Part shown: positions 54,580-62,974 of the stretch, piece by piece | Numbering within the stretch: position 1 is the first letter of the stretch | Layout of the letters: each line of letters starts with the position of its first letter | Source: Acidovorax sp. sif1233 | GTDB taxonomy: Bacteria; Pseudomonadota; Gammaproteobacteria; Burkholderiales; Burkholderiaceae_C | Direction of reading: 5' to 3' | DNA: 64,000 nt | Assembly (NCBI RefSeq): GCF_019218755.1 | Contig: NZ_JAHUWZ010000003.1 | Span: forward strand, 530,225-594,224 | Translations under genes and position numbers: made by a program | The notes under the pieces: model-generated | Seen by the model: only the letters and a program-made list of their open reading frames with translations | Told to the model about the DNA's origin: nothing | The model's database searches: none

Positions 54580-55469
54580 AGGGGCGTTTCATTGGCGCGC
54601 TGGCGGTGCTCTGTGCCTGCGGCGTGCAGGCACAGTCGGTTTCGGGCTCGTTCTTCGCCAGCCGCGATTCAGACGACTTCCATGAAAGCAGGCAGACGCT
54701 GGGCTATGCGAATGCCGCTGGCTGGGGCCTGCGCGCCGGAGCCCTGCGCTACACGGCGCCGGGCTGGGCGGCCAGCGGCAGCCTCGCGGCAGGCACCTAC
54801 AAGCAAACCAGCAAGGAACGCACCATCGACGCCAGTCTGGGCGCCGCCCGCGTGGCGGGCACCAGCTACCTCGTGGGGGGGCTCGACTACATGGAGCGGC
54901 TGACCCCTTCCACGGCGCTGGGGGTGAGCGTGGAAAGAGACCTGGTGAACTCCATCCGAGGCATCGAGAACGGCACGCATTTCACAGCCCTGGCACTGGT
55001 TCTCGACCACGCCTTCACCGAGCGATTCAACGTCGGGGTGGCGGCAGGCACGGCGCTGTTCTCCAACGACAACAACCGCCCAATACTGCGCACCCGCTGG
55101 AACTACTCGCTGGACGAACGCTATGGGCTCAATGCCTACATAAAAACGCGCAGCTACCACAACACCAACGCCTACCGGCCAGAGTACTTCTCACCAGAGC
55201 GGCTGCATGAGGCATCGGCGGGCCTGTCGTCGCGGTTCGAGGTGGCGCAGGTGGTGGTGCTGAGCGCCAGCATCGATGCCGGCCAGCAGCGCGTCGATGG
55301 CGCGTCGGAGCCGATATGGCGGGGCGCCATCGGCCTCGCATCACGGCGCAGCAGCCCGGTCCAGTGGTTTGTCGGCATCGAGGCCAGCAACACGGCGCCC
55401 TTGTTCTCCGGCCAGGCCGGGTCATACCGGTACACCAGCGCTTCCGGACGGGTGAGCCTGCCCTTCTGA
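54576..55469 (+). CDS. Predicted outer-membrane beta-barrel protein coupled to the GT2 gene
   Basis: 297 residues. Signal peptide GALAVLCACGVQAQS, then alternating amphipathic strands (SVSGSFFASRDSD, LGYANAAGWGLRAGALRY, AASGSLAAGTYKQTS and so on) with many Gly/Tyr/aromatic residues, ending in SLPF, the terminal Phe typical of barrels inserted by Bam. No TPR or deacetylase part, unlike PgaA/PgaB. The ATG overlap with the glycosyltransferase suggests a dedicated export pore for its polymer. Family not firmly recognised; it is somewhat like the barrel part of PgaA-type porins. Confidence 0.8.
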   Translation: MKGRFIGALAVLCACGVQAQSVSGSFFASRDSDDFHESRQTLGYANAAGWGLRAGALRYTAPGWAASGSLAAGTYKQTSKERTIDASLGAARVAGTSYLVGGLDYMERLTPSTALGVSVERDLVNSIRGIENGTHFTALALVLDHAFTERFNVGVAAGTALFSNDNNRPILRTRWNYSLDERYGLNAYIKTRSYHNTNAYRPEYFSPERLHEASAGLSSRFEVAQVVVLSASIDAGQQRVDGASEPIWRGAIGLASRRSSPVQWFVGIEASNTAPLFSGQAGSYRYTSASGRVSLPF

Positions 55470-55614
55470 TCACCGATGAGGCCGGGCACATGCGAGACTC
55501 ACTGGCCGTGGGGGCGATGCAACTGCAATCGCAGGCGTGTCGCCACAGGTACGCAGGCAGCGTGGATGCGCTGTGTCAAATGAAACGCTTCTTGGACTGT
55601 ACGGGATCAAAACC

Positions 55615-56928
55615 ATGATGCTCTTTCGCCGCCGCATCGCAGCTCTCCTCGTTCTGGCCGCCGGAGCTTTTCTGTCCTCGGCCTACGCTCAGGATCTGAC
55701 TGTCTCGAAGAGCCATGCCGGGAGCTTCTTGCAAGGCCAGGTGGGGGCCACCTATACCGTGTCGGTGTCCAATACCGGGGGTGCGCCCAGTGCGGGTGCA
55801 GTCACCGTCTCGGACACGGTGCCTGCCGGACTCACTCCCACAGCGGCAGCGGGTGCTGGCTGGGTCTGCAGCATCGTGGCCCAATCTGTCTCATGCACCC
55901 GCAGCGATCCGCTCGCCGCTGGCGCAAGCTATCCACCGATCACCTTGACCGTGAATGTGTCGCCGGCAGCGCCCCCGTCCCTGACGAACACCGTGACGGT
56001 TGCAGGGGGCGGGGATATCAACTCCTCGAACAATTCCGCATTGGATGTGACAACCATCGGGGCGGGCCCCGATCTTGTGCTCACCAAAGGCCATACAGGC
56101 AATTTCACGCAAGGCCAGATTGGCGCCGCATATACATTGACGGTATCCAATACTGGCGGCTCGCCCACCTCAGGCCTCGTGACGCTGACCGATACTGTGC
56201 CTGCAGGATTGACACCGACTACCGCTTCAGGAACCGGCTGGACTTGCAACATTGCGGGCCAAACTGCCACATGCACTCGGTCAGATCCCTTGGCATCAGG
56301 CGCGAGTTATCCCGTCGTCACCTTGACCGTGAATGTCGCGGCCAATGCGCCAGCGAGCGTGACCAACACTGCTACGGTGACAGGAGGCAGCGATGTGAAT
56401 GCAGCCAACAACACGGCTACCGATCCTGCGACAGTCATTCCGTTGCTACCGGATCTGACCGTGGCCATGCCGGCCAATGGCCCGTTCAGCCAGGGGCAGA
56501 CAGGCGCCACCTACACGATCACTGCATCCAATGGCGGAGTGGGCCCGACGAGCGGCGCAGTCACCGTGACCGATGTCCTTCCTCCTGGGCTGAGTGCAAC
56601 AGCCTTGGCGGGCGCTGGCTGGGCCTGCACGCTCGCGACGCTGACCTGCACCCGAAGCGATCCGCTGAGTGCGGGCGCGAGCTATCCCTCCATCACATTG
56701 ACTGTGGATATCGCGGCCAATGCACCCGCTTCGGTCACCAATGGCGCCCAGGTTTCTGGTGGTGGGGAGACGAATACCGCCAACAACCTTGCCACAGTGG
56801 TGACGGCTGTTGCTGTTGTACCCGTGTCGCCAGCCTCCATCCCCACCCTAACCGAGTGGGCCTTGGTTGGCCTGTCCGCACTGCTGGCCATGTTTGGGCT
56901 AGCGAGGATGCGGCGCCGCACTGCCTGA
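55615..56928 (+). CDS. DUF11-repeat surface protein with IPTL-CTERM sorting signal
   Basis: 437 residues. Signal peptide (IAALLVLAAGAFLSSAYAQ), then three DUF11 repeats of ~120 residues beginning DLTVSKSHAGSF, DLVLTKGHTGNF and DLTVAMPANGPF. Each contains SDTVPAGLTPT-like and CTRSDPLAAGASYP-like stretches. The C-terminus is IPTLTEWALVG, a hydrophobic helix and RMRRRTA: a tripartite IPTL-CTERM signal, expected to be processed by an exosortase (XrtH type). No exosortase is in the window. The ATG at 55615 is followed by a second ATG; ribosome site weak. Base composition is less GC-rich than upstream genes. Confidence 0.9.
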   Translation: MMLFRRRIAALLVLAAGAFLSSAYAQDLTVSKSHAGSFLQGQVGATYTVSVSNTGGAPSAGAVTVSDTVPAGLTPTAAAGAGWVCSIVAQSVSCTRSDPLAAGASYPPITLTVNVSPAAPPSLTNTVTVAGGGDINSSNNSALDVTTIGAGPDLVLTKGHTGNFTQGQIGAAYTLTVSNTGGSPTSGLVTLTDTVPAGLTPTTASGTGWTCNIAGQTATCTRSDPLASGASYPVVTLTVNVAANAPASVTNTATVTGGSDVNAANNTATDPATVIPLLPDLTVAMPANGPFSQGQTGATYTITASNGGVGPTSGAVTVTDVLPPGLSATALAGAGWACTLATLTCTRSDPLSAGASYPSITLTVDIAANAPASVTNGAQVSGGGETNTANNLATVVTAVAVVPVSPASIPTLTEWALVGLSALLAMFGLARMRRRTA

Positions 56929-56984
56929 TAGCCGCTTCGCTCCAGCACCTACCCAGCAGCCTACCCATCGCTCCAGAGTTCAGA

Positions 56985-57086
56985 GGCTCCCGTCTGGCCG
57001 TGGGCCGCACGCTGGTGGCGGTGCTGGAAAACTACCAGCAGGCGGACGGCAGCGCAACGGTGCCCGAGGTACCGCCCCCTGGGTAG
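56985..57086 (+). pseudogene. serS: Seryl-tRNA synthetase C-terminal remnant
   Basis: A 33-codon stretch reads [20 protein letters not shown], then DGSATVPEV and PPPG before a stop. It matches the end of SerS as I know it ([33 protein letters not shown]), except Gly to Arg and a degraded end. No start codon or upstream SerS sequence precedes it; the DUF11 gene ends 57 bases earlier. It lies 55 bases before tRNA-Ser. Confidence 0.75.
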
Positions 57087-57141
57087 CACTGCCGCGCGAA
57101 GGCCCTGAAAAACTTGCTATACTCGCAGGCTTCGACACACA

Positions 57142-57232
<91 letters not shown>

Positions 57233-57241
57233 TAAGCAAGC

Positions 57242-57268
57242 AAAAACGGGCCCTCGCGGCCCGTTTTT
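57242..57268 (+). terminator. Intrinsic terminator after tRNA-Ser
   Basis: AAAAACGGGCC, loop CTCGC, GGCCCGTTTTT: an eleven-pair stem including A/T tracts, 10 bases after the tRNA. Confidence 0.9.
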
Positions 57269-57514
57269 CATTTCTACCCCCCAAGTTACCCATCGCGCTG
57301 GGCTGGGAGTTGGCTCTCTAGCAGTTGCTTCGCATGCAAACTGATCCATTGAAGTGCGGATGACAACCTGAATTGTTCTTTCGCCATGAGGCCCAAGGTC
57401 CACCAGGTATTCGCTTGGCTGTGGATCCCAAAGAAATCTTGCCACTGTGTTGAATAACAGACGGCAACACATCTCGTCTATCATCCCCTTACCCACGCAT
57501 ACCGCGCGGAAAGG

Positions 57515-58138
57515 ATGCCAGACCACATGCGAACACCAGCGCAAGACGCGTTACGACGCGAATTAGAACATTATAAATTCGGGCTTACCGAGAAAATCGT
57601 TGGGGAGGCCGTAGAGTATGTTCATAGTACGCTCGACTCAATTGACGCCCCACTGCAGGCTGCAGCTGATACTCGCCTTTCTCAATTGGTCGAACTTGCA
57701 AACCTATCGGCCATTATTGGGAATTTATTCAGAGTCGGAATTTGCAAATCCTCTGACGGTATTTTCTTGCCAAATGCGCCGCACACGTATCCAGATCTTC
57801 TAGCAAATAAGGACTACGTTGATGCCTGCGACATCGAAATCAAAGTAGCACTCGAGAACAACAAGCCTAAGGGGCACCTTGTTAAGCCTGGGCCGCACAT
57901 GACCGTAAGGTATGTGTTAGCAGATGAAAAAGGCATTTATACACGAGGCAAGACTAATCGAGGTGTCGTGCCATGGATTTGGGAGGTTCGTATTGGTGAA
58001 TTGCAGTTTGCGCACTTTAACTTTAGTAACACCGAGGGTGACTCGGGTAAGACAGCCGTTATTAATGCAGCAGGCATGCAAAATCTCAGCGTTGTTTACT
58101 TCGACAAAGCTCGTTGTCCACTAGTACGCGGAATATGA
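57515..58138 (+). CDS. Putative type II restriction endonuclease (PD-(D/E)XK-like)
   Basis: 207 residues; family not recognised by name. The call rests on context and one motif: it is convergent with, and overlaps, a cytosine methyltransferase gene, and contains PDLLANKDYVDACDIEIKVA, where D followed by EIK fits the D...ExK nuclease core (residues ~92-112). A helical N-terminus and the beta-rich segment GVVPWIWEVRIGELQFAHFN surround it. Codon use is AT-rich and unlike the chromosome before 57 kb, a sign of transfer. The start is ATG 57515 or ATG 57527; neither has ideal ribosome-site spacing. Confidence 0.65.
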   Translation: MPDHMRTPAQDALRRELEHYKFGLTEKIVGEAVEYVHSTLDSIDAPLQAAADTRLSQLVELANLSAIIGNLFRVGICKSSDGIFLPNAPHTYPDLLANKDYVDACDIEIKVALENNKPKGHLVKPGPHMTVRYVLADEKGIYTRGKTNRGVVPWIWEVRIGELQFAHFNFSNTEGDSGKTAVINAAGMQNLSVVYFDKARCPLVRGI

Positions 58139-59604
58139 ATTGGATCTTGGTCGGATATAGCCTGTGCGATTATCTTTCCGAGCAATGGAGGCACAGCATT
58201 TCCAATTTGTTTTACGACCTGCGCCGTTGAGCCAGAAAATTCAAAACTATCGGGGAAGCTTTGGATTCTTGCGCCTTCCCTAGGGGTCAAAGCTCTATCT
58301 TGAAATGGGTGAATACACCTGTTTGAGGATGGATGCACGAAATTGACAGTGATAGTGTTGCTTGGTCTATCCGCATCCAAACGGCTATAGCATGAGCTAA
58401 AGCCGCTTGTCACCATACCAGCAGGCAAGTCTTTAATCGAAGATCCTGAATGCCGAATAATTTCCATCATTTTTTCCGAGTGTTTAGTGGCTTTGTGCCA
58501 GGTCAACACCGTTGACCCATCTCGAATGGTTTTTTGGAAATCAGTCAATTTGTCGTTTGAAGAGTAGGCGGTCACCTCGTCGCCTGATGCCACAGCGGGC
58601 AAATCACCGATTGCATCTATCACCGTTACAGCGGGTTGTAGGACCGTCTTTTCCAGCTCAATCGATGACATCAGTTCTGCTCGCCTCCCTGCCATGCTCC
58701 GATAACTAACATAATGAGTGGGCGAAGGCCATATAAAATCTACTCCGACCCTATTGCCTACAATTACCACGCGCTCTCTATTTTGAGGAACGCCAAATGA
58801 AGCGGCATTGATAATTCTCCAACTGGTTGAATATCCCATTTCCTTAAAGGCAGTTAATATAGCATTCAGCTTTTCCCCGCCTTCGTGGGTTACAAGACCG
58901 ACAACGTTCTCAAAAACGAACCAGCGCGGATTGAGGCCTGCGAGCATAAGCACGTAATGTTCAACAAGCGAGTTCCTTTGGTCTGACTCCGTTAGTGCTC
59001 GAAAGGGCCTTATCGAAGAAAATCCTTGACATGGAGGGCCGCCAACAATTACATCTATATTTCCGGCGGCCCTGCCAATAACTTGAGGATTCGTTTCGCG
59101 GATATCCCCGGCAATTCCTAATGCGTGCTCATGATTTGCCGTGAATGTGGCAATTCTGTCAGGTAATAGATCGATTCCACCTATAGTCACGAAACTACCG
59201 GTCTGCTCAAAACCATAGGATAAGCCACCTGCGCCACAAAAAAGATCTAGTACACGCCAACGCTTATCGCTAGCACTTACTGGGCTTCGCGGCCCTGTGA
59301 ATTCGAGATTTCCTCGCTTGCTGGTTGTATATCCTTCTCCGGGAGTGGCCTTCGGAGCGAACATTTCATACGCACTTTGCACATCAGACGGGTCAACGCC
59401 AAGAGCTAGCCCAAGGCTAACAGCTGTCTTACTATCGAGCTCTAGCAATCCTCGTTCGATTTTTTTTAGTTGTTCGAGAGGTATGGAGGCGGCTTCAGAG
59501 AGCTCGCTAAGCTTCAGTTTCGCTCGTACTCGAAGCGTTCTAACGCCACCGGAAAAATCATTCGTAATATTCACAAAGCTATCTCTATTTCTCAATTGAT
59601 CCAC
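58096..59604 (-). CDS. DNA (cytosine-5) methyltransferase with N-terminal helix-turn-helix
   Basis: 502 residues. All main 5mC motifs are present: I DLFCGAGGLSYGFEQ, IV GGPPCQGFSS (catalytic Cys), VI FENVVGL, VIII QNRERVVIVG, IX RPSNTITVNF, X QIGNAVPPLLGK. A variable target-recognition region of ~120 residues lies between VIII and IX. Residues ~20-80 form an XRE-like helix-turn-helix (VRAKLKLSELSEAASIPLEQ, then LKKIERGLLELD), as in methyltransferases that regulate their own operon. GTG start without ribosome site. Low GC. Its last 43 bases overlap the endonuclease gene tail to tail. Recognition site unknown. Confidence 0.95.
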   Translation of the reverse strand: MDQLRNRDSFVNITNDFSGGVRTLRVRAKLKLSELSEAASIPLEQLKKIERGLLELDSKTAVSLGLALGVDPSDVQSAYEMFAPKATPGEGYTTSKRGNLEFTGPRSPVSASDKRWRVLDLFCGAGGLSYGFEQTGSFVTIGGIDLLPDRIATFTANHEHALGIAGDIRETNPQVIGRAAGNIDVIVGGPPCQGFSSIRPFRALTESDQRNSLVEHYVLMLAGLNPRWFVFENVVGLVTHEGGEKLNAILTAFKEMGYSTSWRIINAASFGVPQNRERVVIVGNRVGVDFIWPSPTHYVSYRSMAGRRAELMSSIELEKTVLQPAVTVIDAIGDLPAVASGDEVTAYSSNDKLTDFQKTIRDGSTVLTWHKATKHSEKMMEIIRHSGSSIKDLPAGMVTSGFSSCYSRLDADRPSNTITVNFVHPSSNRCIHPFQDRALTPREGARIQSFPDSFEFSGSTAQVVKQIGNAVPPLLGKIIAQAISDQDPIHIPRTSGQRALSK

Positions 59605-59617
59605 CGACTCGGTCGGT
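59603..59617. promoter_or_regulatory. Palindromic candidate operator at the methyltransferase start
   Basis: ACCGACTCGGTCGGT contains the perfect palindrome ACCGA-C-TCGGT (59603-59613) with a second TCGGT half overlapping it. It covers the GTG start codon of the methyltransferase, where its N-terminal HTH could bind to repress it (inference). Confidence 0.35.
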
Positions 59618-59639
59618 TATTCTTGTCAGGCCTCGCACC

Positions 59640-60293
59640 CTAAAATCCGCTTTGAAATCTCTCCACGTCGGCGCATACCTCTGGACTCTCGGCATTGTCG
59701 GTGCTACGCATCTGCTCCGCCAAGCAAGGCTTTTGTGATCCGGTCGCAGACAGCGGCGGCAGGCAACGGCAGGGGTATTTCGACCATGAGTGCATGGCCT
59801 TCGCAAGTGTTTGCCGTGGCTTCCCCAGCCACACTGCCGACACGTAGACCTGTCCCAGTAGACCTGAGTTTTGACTTAGTCCTTGGATTGTCGTCATGTG
59901 CGGGCTCTCGTCCTCATAAGCTGGCGCGTCCGTGAGCCCGCCCGCTTTTTTTGTAGACCAGGGCGGGCTACGGAGCGACAAAGGAAGATTTTCGCGCACA
60001 GGCTTCCGAGATTTAGCGAGACACCCCTTGCGGCTGTCCTGATCTTTGATTGCATAGCAGCGATCCCGTGATCCCTTGATTTCCGCCAGACACTGGTTGC
60101 GGTTGTCGCCATCCTTGATGCGGTAGCAACTTCCAGAGTCCCGCTTGACCTGCGCCAGACAGTACGCCCGCTTGTCCGCATCCTTGATCGCGTAGCACTC
60201 CGAGATGCCCGCCATAGCCTCCCCCATCCAGGCCATTGCGATCATGCAGAGCGGCAGGAGGAGGTATCTTCTCGCTATGTTGTTGATGGTCAT
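59640..60293 (-). CDS. Secreted protein with three CX11C repeats, unknown
   Basis: 217 residues. Signal peptide (LLLPLCMIAMAWMGEAMAG), then three tandem 23-residue repeats of the form CYxIKDxDxRxxCLAxxK: C33/C45, C56/C68 and C79/C91. Each has two cysteines 12 apart, so three disulfide-linked loops are likely. After residue ~100 the sequence (PVRENLPLSLRSPPWSTKKA onward) loses the pattern and looks less protein-like, so a frameshift or extension is possible. GAGGG four bases before the ATG lies on the stop of the upstream gene, so the two are coupled. I do not recognise the function. Confidence 0.7.
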   Translation of the reverse strand: MTINNIARRYLLLPLCMIAMAWMGEAMAGISECYAIKDADKRAYCLAQVKRDSGSCYRIKDGDNRNQCLAEIKGSRDRCYAIKDQDSRKGCLAKSRKPVRENLPLSLRSPPWSTKKAGGLTDAPAYEDESPHMTTIQGLSQNSGLLGQVYVSAVWLGKPRQTLAKAMHSWSKYPCRCLPPLSATGSQKPCLAEQMRSTDNAESPEVCADVERFQSGF

Positions 60294-60300
60294 GGTGCCC

Positions 60301-61221
60301 TCATTCGCAGATGCTGTGGAAGATGGCCTGCTCCTCGCCAGCGGTGCATATGGTCAGTTGTTGCCCATCACGTTGCCAGCGGAATCTACACATGGCCATC
60401 CCTGATCCGCTACAGGTCTGCATTTCCGGACGGCCCTCGCATCGCGTGTCACCCTCCATGCATTGATCTGCATCTTTGGAGATCACAGGCTGCCAGCCAT
60501 CACGCATGAGCACCACCCGCACCTGTGCATAGGATTCGTTGCGAGCGAATGGCGGGACGGGATGGCGATTGGGTGTGGACCGGGTCTGCGACTCATCCAC
60601 CACAGGCGGTGCAGAGTGATCATTCCCATCTGGTGCCTTGCGGGAGACCATGAGTGGCGCGCGATTCTCTGCTGCCACGGTTTTGCCGGTGACCGTCTGC
60701 CATTGCCCCGCATATGCCCAATAGGTCTGCCCTTGGTAGGTGACCAGCATGCGTTTGGGCTTGAGGGGATCTGCATCCTTAGATGATTGCCATTCCATCC
60801 AGTCCGCCCTCACTGGATCATCATGCGTCACCTCACGGCATTGCCCGCGAGCGATCTTGCGCATGGCCTCCGATCTCCATGCCGCCGCATCGCGCTGCAT
60901 GTAGGAGTCGCTGGTGATGATGCGTCTTTGCATGTCCGGTTGGTGACGGAATTTCTCCAGCAGGGCTTGGTTCGTCACATCCTTGGCCTCGATGATTTCA
61001 TCGAAAGATTGTTGTTGATGGCACAGCAGGGCAGGCTCGGTCATGGCCGGGTGCAGTTCCAGTTCTACATCCGGTATGAGCAGTGCGACCGGGGCCATGA
61101 CGACGACAGCCAGCCCGTACCACGCCAGCACTACCTTGGCCTTGCCTATCCAGCCCTGTGCCCACTTGGCCGATGACCATGCCCTGAGTGTTTGCCATTT
61201 GGTGGCGAGATAGTCGTTCAT
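60301..61221 (-). CDS. Single-pass membrane protein, unknown, coupled to the integrase
   Basis: 306 residues. A Trp-rich cytoplasmic start (MNDYLATKWQTLRAWSSAKW), one membrane segment at ~30-50 (VVLAWYGLAVVVMAPVALLI), then a ~250-residue periplasmic part with nine cysteines, several clustered near the end (DQCMEGDTRCEGRPEMQTCS, then CRFRW, TICTA and SICE). The Cys-rich tail suggests a disulfide-bonded periplasmic domain. The ATG overlaps the integrase stop (ATGA), so both are on one transcript. No family recognised. Confidence 0.75.
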   Translation of the reverse strand: MNDYLATKWQTLRAWSSAKWAQGWIGKAKVVLAWYGLAVVVMAPVALLIPDVELELHPAMTEPALLCHQQQSFDEIIEAKDVTNQALLEKFRHQPDMQRRIITSDSYMQRDAAAWRSEAMRKIARGQCREVTHDDPVRADWMEWQSSKDADPLKPKRMLVTYQGQTYWAYAGQWQTVTGKTVAAENRAPLMVSRKAPDGNDHSAPPVVDESQTRSTPNRHPVPPFARNESYAQVRVVLMRDGWQPVISKDADQCMEGDTRCEGRPEMQTCSGSGMAMCRFRWQRDGQQLTICTAGEEQAIFHSICE

Positions 61222-62555
61222 TGCATTGCTCCCTCTGTGTTGTTGTGCTGATCGGGTGTGTTTTCCCGTGTTGATGCGAGTGGGTCAGAGCTATGACCGG
61301 CGGTCATATTTCCTGTGCGCGGACCGAGGGCGTAGTCCGCCCAGTCCTGCATGAGTTGCTGCCGTTTGGCGAGGAGGTCACCACGCCGATACGCGGCCTC
61401 TACCTTGTTGCCCACCGCATGGGCCAGCGCCATTTCTGCGACCTCGTTCGGGTAGTCGGTTTGCTCTGCGCACCAATCGCGGAAGGTGGATCGGAACCCG
61501 TGCGGCACCGCCTCCAGCTTCAGGCGACGGAGTACCGCCGTGAGCGTCATGTCCGAGAGCGCACTACCCAGTTCGGGGTCACGGCTGTTGGGGCTGGGGA
61601 ATACATACGCCTTGCCCGAGGTGCGTCCTGCTGCGAGCGCGAGCGCTTTCATTTCTTGCAGGAGTGCGATAGCTGCATCCGACAGCGGCACCCGATGGGC
61701 CTTGCTGGCCTTCATGCGTTCAGCGGGGATCGTCCAGACGCGCCCAGCCAGATCGACCTCCTCCCAGGTAGCGCCTCGAACTTCTCCGGATCGAGCAGCT
61801 GTCAGGATCACGAATAGCAGGGCCTTGGCACCCATTCCCTCCTGACCCACGAGCTGTTCCATGAATACTGGCAACTGCACATAGGGCAGCGCCTGAAAAT
61901 GCGTGGTCTTTGTCACCTTTCCGGGAGCAGGCAACAGCTTGTCCAGCAGCCCCTTCCAGCGCGCAGGATTGGAGTCGGTGCGGTAGCCTCGTGCAATGGC
62001 CCAGTCGATGATCGATTCGATGCGACCGCGCAGGCGGGTAGCGGTCTCCGTCTTGTTGGACCAGATCGGCTCCAGCACCTTGAGCACCATTGCCAGCGAT
62101 ATATCCCGCACAGGCATCTTGCCCAGTACAGGCGTGGCGTACATATCCAGCGACCGTTGCCACTGCTGTGCATGCTTGGCGTTCTTCCAGCCTTTCTCAT
62201 GCGAGGCGATGTAGCGCTTGGTCGCTTCACCGAATGTCATGCTGGTGTGGATTTCCGCGACCAGACGGGCGCGCGCCCGGCGACGATCCTCGATAGGGTC
62301 AATGCCCTGCGCCAATTTGGCTCGCGCTACACGCGCGGCTTCCCGAGCATCGGCGAGCGAGACAGATGGGTAGGAGCCCAGGCCCAGATCCCGTCGTTTG
62401 CCCGCCACCTGATATCGCAGTATCCAGCTGCGTGAGCCGTACTTCGTCACGTTGAGGATCAGACCGCGCACACCACCGACATGGGTGCTACCACGGCGCC
62501 AGAGCGCGGCGACCTGGGCCGCGCCCAACTCCTTGCGGGGTTCGCGGGGGATCAT
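61218..62555 (-). CDS. Tyrosine-type site-specific integrase (P4-like, DUF4102 arm-binding domain)
   Basis: Integrates and excises a mobile element. 445 residues. N-terminal arm-binding domain (GVRGLILNVTKYGSRSWILR, RRDLGLGSYPSVSLADARE), core-binding domain at ~105-200, and catalytic domain with Arg in ILTAARSGEVRGATW, the HxxR box HGFRSTFRDW, LAHAVGN and the Tyr in KVEAAYRRGD, so it looks active. ATG 62555 chosen for its ribosome site (GGAGG seven bases upstream). Overlaps genes on both sides by ATGA. P4-type integrases often target tRNA genes; a tRNA-Ser lies 4 kb away but no direct att repeat was found. Confidence 0.95.
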   Translation of the reverse strand: MIPREPRKELGAAQVAALWRRGSTHVGGVRGLILNVTKYGSRSWILRYQVAGKRRDLGLGSYPSVSLADAREAARVARAKLAQGIDPIEDRRRARARLVAEIHTSMTFGEATKRYIASHEKGWKNAKHAQQWQRSLDMYATPVLGKMPVRDISLAMVLKVLEPIWSNKTETATRLRGRIESIIDWAIARGYRTDSNPARWKGLLDKLLPAPGKVTKTTHFQALPYVQLPVFMEQLVGQEGMGAKALLFVILTAARSGEVRGATWEEVDLAGRVWTIPAERMKASKAHRVPLSDAAIALLQEMKALALAAGRTSGKAYVFPSPNSRDPELGSALSDMTLTAVLRRLKLEAVPHGFRSTFRDWCAEQTDYPNEVAEMALAHAVGNKVEAAYRRGDLLAKRQQLMQDWADYALGPRTGNMTAGHSSDPLASTRENTPDQHNNTEGAMQ

Positions 62556-62950
62556 GGCTGAACCTCCGCTGATGCAGGACACGGATAGCCAGGGGGCTCA
62601 TAGATCAGTACCTGCCACTCGCACACCGAGGCACGAGAGAGGGTTGAAGCAGGGTCACCCCCATCCATGGCGCTCAGTTCACTCTCGACGGCGTGAGTTT
62701 GGCCCTCGGAGAGCCAGTCGGCCCAGGTCCGGTAGCGGGCGATCATCCCGGGGTCGCGCTGGTGGAGATACATGACCTGCAGGGGCGCAGGTGGGTTCGG
62801 TGCAGTCAATCGAATTTCCTCCTTGTCCACCACTCTGGAGAATTTGGAGGGCCTGTAGGAAATTTCGATTTCATCGTCCCGGAACCCGCATGGGGCAAGG
62901 CGATGCTCTCCTCTCCCCAAGTTTATTGAGTTAGTTGCTATCAATTCCAT
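62552..62950 (-). CDS. Unknown protein, first gene of the integrase operon
   Basis: 132 residues, no family recognised. Soluble, mixed composition (HRLAPCGFRDDEIEISYRPS, ARYRTWADWLSEGQTHAVES). The ATG at 62950 has AGGAG eight bases upstream, and that ribosome site sits inside a perfect inverted repeat (62951-62974); an in-frame TTG at 62980 is an alternative. The stop overlaps the integrase start (ATGA). By position it could be a regulator or excision factor, but it has no recognisable DNA-binding motif. Confidence 0.65.
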   Translation of the reverse strand: MELIATNSINLGRGEHRLAPCGFRDDEIEISYRPSKFSRVVDKEEIRLTAPNPPAPLQVMYLHQRDPGMIARYRTWADWLSEGQTHAVESELSAMDGGDPASTLSRASVCEWQVLIYEPPGYPCPASAEVQP

Positions 62951-62974
62951 ATCAATGACTCCTATGTCATTGAT
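62951..62974 (-). promoter_or_regulatory. Inverted repeat enclosing the ribosome site of the integrase operon
   Basis: Minus-strand reading: ATCAATGAC, ATAGGA, GTCATTGAT, then the ATG. The nine-base arms are perfect complements, and the AGGAG ribosome site straddles the loop and second arm. It could be a translational on/off hairpin or an operator for a dimeric repressor. Confidence 0.6.
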
